In this document: one piece after another, positions 1-5,296 of the stretch
How positions within the stretch are numbered: position 1 is the first letter of the stretch
Layout of the letters: every line of letters begins with the position of its first letter
Assembly: GCA_009923125.1 (NCBI GenBank)
Contig: RFUD01000137.1
Coordinates: 1-6,629, forward strand
DNA: 6,629 nt
Origin: Planctomycetia bacterium
GTDB taxonomy: Bacteria > Planctomycetota > Planctomycetia > Pirellulales > UBA1268
Reading direction: 5' to 3'
Program-made: the position numbers and the translations under genes
Notes under the pieces: model-generated
Seen by the model: only the letters and a program-made list of their open reading frames with translations
Database searches by the model: none
Told to the model about the DNA's origin: nothing

Positions 1-270
1 GCGCTGATCCTCGATGGACACAGCCGTAGCGACACCTACCCCTACATCGAGATCGAGGAGCAGGACGTCTCGATCGGCCACGAGGCGAGCGTGTCGAAGA
101 TCGGCGAGGAACAGCTCTTCTACCTCATGAGCCGCGGCCTCACGGAGGCCGAGGCGAGCACGATGATCGTCGGCGGGTTCATCGAGCCGCTCGTCAAGGA
201 GCTGCCGATGGAGTACGCCGTCGAGATGAACAAGCTCATCCAGCTGCAGATGGAAGGGTCGGTGGGCTAG
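1..270 (+). CDS. sufB: SufB, Fe-S cluster assembly scaffold (C-terminal 89 residues, 5' end outside window)
   Basis: This is the C-terminal end of SufB, the scaffold subunit that works with SufD and the SufC ATPase to build Fe-S clusters in the cytoplasm. The open frame runs in from the left edge and stops at TAG 268-270. Seen in the sequence: DTYPYIE (about residues 11-17 of the fragment), GHEASVSKIGEEQLFYLMSR (26-45), the LPMEYAVE motif (68-75) and the family's usual ending MEGSVG. The wording SRSDTYPYIE resembles SufB of actinobacteria rather than E. coli. The position aligned by eye with E. coli SufB Cys405 (GDKCGAHT) is Ser here, as in several other SufB lineages. sufD starts 3 nt after the stop, so the two are surely co-transcribed. 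sufC is probably just upstream, but that is inference. Identity is certain apart from the missing N-terminus. Confidence 0.96.
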   Translation, partial: ALILDGHSRSDTYPYIEIEEQDVSIGHEASVSKIGEEQLFYLMSRGLTEAEASTMIVGGFIEPLVKELPMEYAVEMNKLIQLQMEGSVG

Positions 271-273
271 AGC

Positions 274-1665
274 ATGACCGCTGCCACCGCTCCCGCCGCC
301 GCAGCGGCGGCGTTCGATCGCGACGCCCTCGACCAGCTGATCGCCGCCGACCCCCTTCCCGGCTGGGTGGCGGACAAGCGCCGAGCCGCGTTCGATGCGT
401 TTGCCGGACTCGCCTTACCCGACCGCCGCAGCGAAAACTGGATGCGGACCGACCTCCGGCTCTTCAAGCCGAAGGCGTGGAGCCTGCGGCCGCGGGTCGC
501 AGCGCCCGACGTGCCTGCCGGCCTGCTCGCCGAGGCGATCTCCTCCGGGGTCGTGGCGGAGGAGACGTTCCTCGACCAGCCCCGTCAAGCGGCAGCCGAC
601 ACCTCCCTCGCCGGACGGCTCGTATCGCTCGACGGTCATGTGATCCACGATTCGTGCGATCCGGCGCTCCTGAAGCAGGGCGTGGTGTTCGGCCCGGCGG
701 AGCGGGTGCTCGCCGAACACGGCGCCGCGATCGAGCCCCACTGGTTCTCCGTGATCGATTCGCGTGCCGACTGGTTCGCGGCGTTGCACGCGGCCTTTCA
801 TCGGGCGAGCGCGATCCTCTATGTGCCCGCGGGCGTGACGATTCGCGAACCCCTGTCGGCCTTGGCCGCGATCAGCCCCGGCGGCGTGGACACCTCGCAC
901 GTGCTCGTCGTGCTCGGCGACGGTGCCGAGGCCACGCTCCTCACCGAGACCGCCGGCGGCGGCGACGCCACGAACCCGGCCGGCGGATTCCACTGCGGCG
1001 GCACCGAGATCGTGGTCGGCAAGGGCGCCTTCCTGCGGATGGTGAACCTGCAGAACTGGAACACCGGTGTTTGGCACTTTGCCCGGCAGAAGGCCGTCGT
1101 CCGCGAAAACGGCCGCCTGCAGTGGACGCTCGGCGCCCTCGGCAGCCGCCTGTCGCAGGTGGCGCAGGATGTGGCCCTCGCCGGCCGCCATGCCGATGCC
1201 CAGGTGAACGGCGTGATGTTCACCGAGGGCCGGCAGCACCTGGTCTACAACACGCTCCAGCACCACGAAGCCCCCGCGTGCAAGAGCGACCTGCTCTACA
1301 AGGGCGCCCTCCAGGACCGCTCACGGCTCGTGTGGCGCGGGATGATCAAGGTGGACAAGGCCGCCCAGAAGACCGACGGCTACCAGCGCAACGACAACCT
1401 CATGCTTTCCAACGAGGCCCGGGCCGATTCGATTCCCGGCCTGGAGATCGAAGCCGACGACGTCCGCTGCACGCATGGCGCGACCAGTGGCCGCGTGGAC
1501 GCCGAGCAGTTGTTCTACGCCCAGGCCCGCGGACTGTCGGCCGACGAAGCCGCCCGCCTCGTGGTCGCCGGCTTCTTCCAGCAGGTCTTCGACCGGATCA
1601 CGATCGTGCCGGTGCGCGAGGCGCTCGCCCGTGCCATCGGTAGCCGCATTCGCAGGGTGTCGTGA
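274..1665 (+). CDS. sufD: SufD, Fe-S cluster assembly scaffold subunit
   Basis: SufD is the partner of SufB in the SufBC2D complex, a cytoplasmic scaffold on which nascent Fe-S clusters are assembled. The 463-residue length fits the family. An N-terminal helical region contains RRSENWMRTDLRLFKP (51-66), matching the family's 'R..E.W+YTD+' segment. A central beta-helix core follows, with YVPAGVTIREPL (183-194), and a conserved C-terminal block with RCTHGATSGRVDAEQLFYAQ (398-417). His401 in CTHGATSG corresponds by eye to E. coli SufD His360, implicated with SufB in cluster assembly. The chosen ATG lies 3 nt after the sufB stop with a GGTGGG ribosome site at 261-266. Residues 5-13 are an Ala-rich run that is probably a disordered tip. 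The stop overlaps the GTG start of the next gene, suggesting translational coupling in one suf operon. Confidence 0.96.
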   Translation: MTAATAPAAAAAAFDRDALDQLIAADPLPGWVADKRRAAFDAFAGLALPDRRSENWMRTDLRLFKPKAWSLRPRVAAPDVPAGLLAEAISSGVVAEETFLDQPRQAAADTSLAGRLVSLDGHVIHDSCDPALLKQGVVFGPAERVLAEHGAAIEPHWFSVIDSRADWFAALHAAFHRASAILYVPAGVTIREPLSALAAISPGGVDTSHVLVVLGDGAEATLLTETAGGGDATNPAGGFHCGGTEIVVGKGAFLRMVNLQNWNTGVWHFARQKAVVRENGRLQWTLGALGSRLSQVAQDVALAGRHADAQVNGVMFTEGRQHLVYNTLQHHEAPACKSDLLYKGALQDRSRLVWRGMIKVDKAAQKTDGYQRNDNLMLSNEARADSIPGLEIEADDVRCTHGATSGRVDAEQLFYAQARGLSADEAARLVVAGFFQQVFDRITIVPVREALARAIGSRIRRVS

Positions 1666-2429
1666 CCGCCATGGCAGACTTCGTCCGCGTCGCCGACACA
1701 ACCGAGATCCCCGACCCGGGCAAGACGCTCGTGGAGGTCGATGGCGAGATGATCGCCCTGTTCCACGTGGAGGGGCGGTATTACGCGCTCGACGACGTCT
1801 GCACGCACGACGGCGGCCCGCTCGCCGACGGCGAACTCCGCGACCACAAGATCGCCTGCCCACGGCACGGCGCGAAATTCGACATCCGCACCGGCGCCGC
1901 CCTCACGATGCCCGCCGTGCGGGCCACGCGGGCCCACGACGTCAAGGTCGAGGACGGCGGCGTGTTCGTCAGGCTGCGTGCCGACGCGACGGCCACCGGG
2001 CCGGCCGCCCATGCTTCGACTGGCACGAGTACACCGAGCGTCTCTCCCCTGCCGGCGGCACCGAGCCCGGCAACCGCTGCCCCGGCGCCCGGCGACGCCG
2101 CCTCGGGAACACTGTGCGAAGACTCGATCCGCGAGATGCTCAAGCAGGTCAAGGATCCCGAGTTGTTCGTGAACATCGTCGATCTCGGCCTGGTGTACGG
2201 CGTCACGCTCGAGCCGGCGGCCGATGCACCCGGCAAGCAGAAGATCGGCATCGACATGACGATGACGAGCCCGGCCTGCCCGGCCGGCCCCCAGCTCATC
2301 GGCGACACGAAGCGGGTGCTCGGGGCGCATGCCGACGTGGCGGGCGTGGAGGTGCGGATCGTGATGGATCCCCCCTGGACGCCCGACCGGATGACCGAGG
2401 CGGCGCGGGACCAGCTGGGCATTTTCTGA
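1662..2429 (+). CDS. Rieske ferredoxin fused to MIP18/DUF59 (SufT/PaaD-like) domain
   Basis: This is a two-domain protein of 255 residues. Residues 5-107 form a Rieske-type ferredoxin: CTHDGG supplies Cys47 and His49, and CPRHGAKFD supplies Cys66 and His69, giving C-x-H-(16)-C-x2-H, the full [2Fe-2S] ligand set. Residues 108-150 are a low-complexity Ala/Pro/Thr/Ser linker. Residues 151-255 are a MIP18/DUF59 domain with VKDPELFVNIVDLGLVY (163-179), SPACPAG (203-209, conserved Cys206) and a PPWTPDRM..AAR..LGI ending. In many suf operons a Rieske ferredoxin and SufT are separate proteins; here they are one chain. A role as electron carrier plus Fe-S maturation factor for SUF is inferred from family and context. 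No signal peptide or membrane segment is seen, so it is cytoplasmic. GTG 1662 overlaps the sufD stop and has AGGG 4 nt upstream. ATG 1671 (MADFV...) is an alternative start that would remove only three residues. Confidence 0.9.
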   Translation: MTAMADFVRVADTTEIPDPGKTLVEVDGEMIALFHVEGRYYALDDVCTHDGGPLADGELRDHKIACPRHGAKFDIRTGAALTMPAVRATRAHDVKVEDGGVFVRLRADATATGPAAHASTGTSTPSVSPLPAAPSPATAAPAPGDAASGTLCEDSIREMLKQVKDPELFVNIVDLGLVYGVTLEPAADAPGKQKIGIDMTMTSPACPAGPQLIGDTKRVLGAHADVAGVEVRIVMDPPWTPDRMTEAARDQLGIF

Positions 2430-2446
2430 TTCACGCCTCCTCGTGG

Positions 2447-2464
2447 GACAGGCTTCAGTCTGTC
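2447..2464 (+). repeat. Small hairpin downstream of the suf operon
   Basis: GACAGGC (2447-2453) and GTCTGTC (2458-2464) can pair as a 7-bp stem with one G-U pair around a TTCA loop, 17 nt after the stop of the Rieske-SufT gene. It could help end suf transcription or protect the mRNA 3' end. No T-run follows, so it is not a classical intrinsic terminator. It may equally be part of the repeat-rich spacer beside it. Confidence 0.5.
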
Positions 2465-2475
2465 GCAACTCAATG

Positions 2476-2754
2476 CGCGCCGGCTTCGGGCTCCCCATAT
2501 CCCGTCGCCGGACGTTCGCCTCCGCCCTCCAGGCTCCGGCTCACTCGGACCTGCCTGCGCTGCGCCATCCATGGCTCCGCTGGTCAGCTACGCCGGCTCC
2601 CGGGACACGGGGAGCCCGAAGCCTCCTCTTTCCAGTTGAGGAGGATCGGGGCTGCCAAGACCATCGAGCGGGCTGTGGGAGCGAGCGCAGCCATGGATGG
2701 CGAAAGCGAGGCGAACGTCAAGCGAGAGGGTCTGGGCAGTCACGAGCCGGCGCG
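2476..2754. repeat. Complex inverted-repeat element in the intergenic spacer
   Basis: The spacer 2430-2771 holds no credible gene, but it holds four perfect inverted pairs. Outermost are CGCGCCGGCT 2476-2485 and AGCCGGCGCG 2745-2754. Within them are GACGTTCGCCTC 2511-2522 with GAGGCGAACGTC 2708-2719, and CGCCATCCATGGCT 2563-2576 with AGCCATGGATGGCG 2689-2702. A fourth pair, GGCTTCGGGCTCCCC 2482-2496 with GGGGAGCCCGAAGCC 2609-2623, interleaves with these. It extends to 2482-2504 against 2601-2623 with 21 of 23 positions matching. This many exact matches in 280 bp is not expected by chance even at high GC. The arms have unequal inner spacing (40 versus 5 nt between the second and third motifs), so it is not a simple palindrome. 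It could be two diverged, inverted copies of a dispersed repeat, a MITE-like remnant, or a structured RNA. No target-site duplication was identified. Confidence 0.65.
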
Positions 2755-2771
2755 TACACCGAGAAGCAGCC

Positions 2772-3598
2772 GTGAAAATTCTTCTCTACGAGTGGTGCTG
2801 CTCGGGCGGGCTGGCGGGTGGAGATGTGCGTGGTGAGCTTGCCGGCATCGTCGCCGAGGGGCGGGCGATGCTCGAGGTACTCGCTGCGGATGCCAGCCGT
2901 GATGAAACGCTCGACGCGACCGTGCTCGTGGATGCGGCGCAGGCGCTGACGCTGCCGGATGGAGTACGCACTCGACCAGTGCCACCTGATGGTGAGATTG
3001 ATGCTCTCGTGGCAGCGGCCCGTGACGCCGACTGGACGGTGATCGTGGCCCCCGAGACGGACGACATCCTCCGATCGCGCGTCGCCGCCGTCCGGAGCGC
3101 CGGCGGGAGGGTGCTCAACGCATCGGATGCCTTCATCGCAATCGCCGCCGACAAGCAGGCCACCGTGAATGCACTCGCGGCCGCCGGCGTGCCCGTACCG
3201 GCGGGGCGCACGCTTGCGGCGAGGGAAGCCGTGCCCGCTGGGTTTCACACGCCGGCCGTCCGGAAGCTCCGCGACGGCGTCGGCTGCGACGGCTTCACGG
3301 TGCGTATCTCGGGAGCGAGCCCCTGCAATCGCGCGCCGAGGCGGAGCGCGCCGGTGGCCTCGCCCGCCGGGCTGTCGACGCGATCTCCCGCGCGGCCGGC
3401 GGCGACACCCCGGCCGGCTGGGTGGGAGTCGACATGATCCTCGGCGACCGCGACGATGGGCGTGCCGACCGGGTGCTCGAGGTGAACCCCCGGCTCACGA
3501 CGTCGTTCGTCCGGCTCGCCGCGGGCTCGCCGCGGAGCCTCGTGCGGGCGATGCTCGACGCGGCGGCGGGCTCCCAGGTGCATGATGGCGCGACGTGA
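2772..3598 (+). pseudogene. mfnD: MfnD-like ATP-grasp ligase of methanofuran biosynthesis, disrupted by frameshift and internal deletion
   Basis: This resembles the ATP-grasp ligase (COG1821; MfnD in methanogens, OrfY in methylotrophs) that joins glutamate to tyramine, or to tyrosine in bacterial methylofuran. The N-terminal part starts at GTG 2772 (VKILLYEWCCSGGL) and reads through ASDAFIAIAADKQATVNAL (117-135) and PVPAGRTL (141-148) to KLRDGVGCDG (165-174), the start of the ATP-binding fold. That frame then becomes Arg/Pro/Ala-rich junk and stops at 3435-3437. The C-terminal part resumes in the frame one base back, from about 3302 (AYLGSEPL). It continues through GWVGVDMILG to LEVNPRLTTSF, which carries the E-x-N metal ligands, and stops at TGA 3596-3598. 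About 60-80 residues expected between these parts are absent (an estimate from family architecture, not an alignment), so a simple frameshift cannot restore the enzyme. The in-frame ATG 2697 was not used because it lies in the repeat spacer. The gene overlaps mfnF by 17 bp. A metagenome assembly error is the main alternative. Confidence 0.75.
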
Positions 3599-4634
3599 CG
3601 ACCGAGCAGCCGTGCTCGCCCTCGATATCGGCGGCGCGAACATCAAGGCGGCCGACGGCCTCGGGTGGGCGGCATCGGAGCCGTTTCCTCTCTGGCGGCA
3701 GCCCGAGATGCTCGCCGACACGCTGGCCCGGATGGTCGGCGCACGCAGCCCGCGCCGAATTGTGGCCACGATGACCGGGGAGATCGCCGATTGCTTCCCA
3801 TCGCGCGAGGCGGGCGTCAGTCACATCGTGGCCGCGGTCGAAGCGGCCGCCCGGGCACACGCCCCGCCAGCGACCATCGGCATCTACTGCACGGACGGCA
3901 CGGTCGTCACGCCGGCGACGGTGCGCGAGCATCCATCGAGGGCTGCCGCTGCGAATTGGCACGCGATGGCGAGGCTCGCGGCCGCCCATGTCACCGCGTC
4001 GCATGCCATGGCGATCGACGTCGGCTCGACGACGACCGACATCGTGCCTCTCGCCGACACGGCACCGGCCCCCCTGGCCTGCGACGACGTGGGCCGGATG
4101 GCGACAGGCGAACTCGTCTACACCGGCGTGGAGCGTACCCCGGTGGCGGCGATCGTGCGCACCCTCCCCTGGCCGGGCATGGGCCGCGGTCGCCGACCGA
4201 TCGCGAGTGAACGCTACGCCGATGCGCGTGATGCGTGGCTCCTGCTCGGCGGCATTCCGGAGGATGCCGCCGCTTCCGACACCGCCGACGGCCGGCCGGC
4301 CACGCGGGCCGCCGCGAGGACCCGGCTGGCCAGGATGCTGCTGGCGGATCCCGAGGCCTTTTCCGCCGCCGATGCACTGGCGGCGGCCGAATGGTGCGCC
4401 CGGGCACAGGCTCGCATCGTGGCCCGGGCCATCGACCGCGTGTCGCGCTCGGTCGGCTGGCGGCCGACGAACGTCGTGCTCTCGGGCCACGGAGCCTGTC
4501 TTGCACACCGATCGCTCGCGCTCCTCGGCTGGCCGGTGGAGACGATCTCCCTGCCCGACCTGCTCGGGCCCGACGTGGCGCGGGCGGCCTGCGCCCACGC
4601 GCTGGCCCTCATCGATCAGGGTCTCCTCCCATGA
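3582..4634 (+). CDS. mfnF: MfnF-like protein (H4MPT-linked C1 transfer pathway protein, hydantoinase/ASKHA fold)
   Basis: This 350-residue protein belongs to COG1548/TIGR03123. Methanogen MfnF in this family condenses the furan diphosphate (F1-PP) with gamma-glutamyltyramine to form the core of methanofuran. Bacterial members occur with tetrahydromethanopterin-linked C1 genes in methylotrophs and planctomycetes. Seen in the sequence: the first phosphate loop LDIGGANIKAA (13-23), TGEIADCFPSR (65-75), the second phosphate loop DVGSTTTDIVPL (146-157), RMATGELVYTG (172-182) and the adenosine-site-like SGHGAC (301-306). The length is normal and no membrane segment is seen. The start is ATG 3582 or 3585; AGGTG at 3576-3580 is better spaced for 3585. 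It overlaps the broken mfnD-like gene by 17 bp and the mfnE-like gene by 4 bp (ATGA), marking one operon. Family assignment is firm; the exact reaction in this organism is inferred. Confidence 0.88.
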   Translation: MMARRDDRAAVLALDIGGANIKAADGLGWAASEPFPLWRQPEMLADTLARMVGARSPRRIVATMTGEIADCFPSREAGVSHIVAAVEAAARAHAPPATIGIYCTDGTVVTPATVREHPSRAAAANWHAMARLAAAHVTASHAMAIDVGSTTTDIVPLADTAPAPLACDDVGRMATGELVYTGVERTPVAAIVRTLPWPGMGRGRRPIASERYADARDAWLLLGGIPEDAAASDTADGRPATRAAARTRLARMLLADPEAFSAADALAAAEWCARAQARIVARAIDRVSRSVGWRPTNVVLSGHGACLAHRSLALLGWPVETISLPDLLGPDVARAACAHALALIDQGLLP

Positions 4635-5296
4635 GGCTCACCTGGACGTGCGGTGTGCTGCGATCGACCGGTTGCCCTTCCCCGCGGGAAGTCATCAAGC
4701 TGGGTGGTAGCCTGCTGACGATGCCCGACTGGCCGACACGTGTGGCCCAGCTCGTGGAGGATCGTGCCGCGATGCGGCCGGTGCTCCTCGTGGTGGGCGG
4801 CGGCGCGATCGTGGACGGCCTGCGCACGATCGACGCGGCCGCCCGGCAGGACACCCGGCTGATCCATCACCTGGCGATCGACCTGATGGGAACGACCGCA
4901 CGGCTGGTCGCCGAAGCGCTCGCGGTGCCGATCGTCAGTGAGCCTGCCCAGACATCGGCTGCCGTGCTCGATGCGGCCCGCTGGCTGGCCTGCGAAGACC
5001 GTCTCGCACGGCTGCCCGTCGGCTGGAACGTGACGAGCGACTCGATCGCAGCACACGTCGCGGTTGTCGCGGGCGCCGACCTGCTCCTGACGAAGCGCGT
5101 GCCACCGCCCGACGCTGGCAGCGACGATCGGCTCGAGGCACTCGCGCGAAGCGGCTGGATCGACGCTCATTTCGCCGCGGTCGCCGCCGGACTGACGCAC
5201 ATCGCGTGGGCGGCTCCGAACCCCGCCCCGCCTTCAGTCCCAGTACCAGGCTTCGGCAGGACGACCCTCGAGGGCGGCGACCCGGGCCGCCGCTGA
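4631..5296 (+). CDS. mfnE: MfnE-like amino-acid-kinase-family enzyme of methanofuran biosynthesis
   Basis: This 221-residue protein has the amino acid kinase fold (COG2054; Orf7 of methylotrophs, MfnE of methanogens). Methanogen MfnE phosphorylates aminomethyl-furanmethanol phosphate to the diphosphate consumed by MfnF. Seen in the sequence: the N-terminal nucleotide loop VIKLGGSLL (21-29), VVGGGAIVDGLR (54-65), HHLAIDLMG (79-87), the substrate/ATP-site segment WNVTSDSIAAHVA (132-144), ADLLLTK (149-155) and GWIDAHF (175-181). The ATG overlaps the mfnF stop as ATGA, with AGGG at 4618-4621 nine bases upstream. This start leaves about 20 residues before the kinase loop that look unlike the family; GTG 4655 would shorten this to about 12. 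The final 20 or so residues, after APNPAP, are low-complexity and lie where the gene runs into the convergent neighbour. It is the last gene of the operon. The family is confident; substrate identity rests on context. Confidence 0.82.
   Translation: MRLTWTCGVLRSTGCPSPREVIKLGGSLLTMPDWPTRVAQLVEDRAAMRPVLLVVGGGAIVDGLRTIDAAARQDTRLIHHLAIDLMGTTARLVAEALAVPIVSEPAQTSAAVLDAARWLACEDRLARLPVGWNVTSDSIAAHVAVVAGADLLLTKRVPPPDAGSDDRLEALARSGWIDAHFAAVAAGLTHIAWAAPNPAPPSVPVPGFGRTTLEGGDPGRR

Noticed and set aside
477..1643. Long plus-strand open frame inside sufD
   Set aside because: Its translation is Arg/Pro/Gly-rich with no motif, typical of a shifted frame in GC-rich coding DNA; sufD in the correct frame has full family motifs.
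2447..2464. Rho-independent terminator for the suf operon
   Set aside because: The stem is short, contains a G-U pair and has no T-run after it, so it is listed only as a hairpin.
1515..2498. Long minus-strand open frame antisense to sufD and the Rieske-SufT gene
   Set aside because: Mirror-frame shadow of well-supported plus-strand genes, with no recognisable domain.
2697..2771. Upstream in-frame ATG as the start of the mfnD-like gene
   Set aside because: The 25 added residues would come from the inverted-repeat spacer and precede the expected N-terminal beta strand VKILLYEW; GTG 2772 fits the fold.
2443..2775. Possible small gene in the spacer
   Set aside because: The open frame has no ribosome site or motif and is explained by the repeat-rich GC sequence.
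1475..2836. Long plus-strand open frame spanning the sufD end, the Rieske gene and the spacer
   Set aside because: It crosses real genes out of frame and is Arg/Ala/Pro-rich without motifs; it is open only because stop codons are rare at this GC.
3285..3310. Programmed ribosomal frameshift in the mfnD-like gene
   Set aside because: No obvious slippery heptamer is present, and shifting frame would still leave the central ATP-grasp segment missing; deletion or assembly error fits better.
3495..4598. Long minus-strand open frame antisense to the mfnF-like gene
   Set aside because: Low-complexity His/Arg/Gly-rich shadow; the plus strand carries clear ASKHA motifs.
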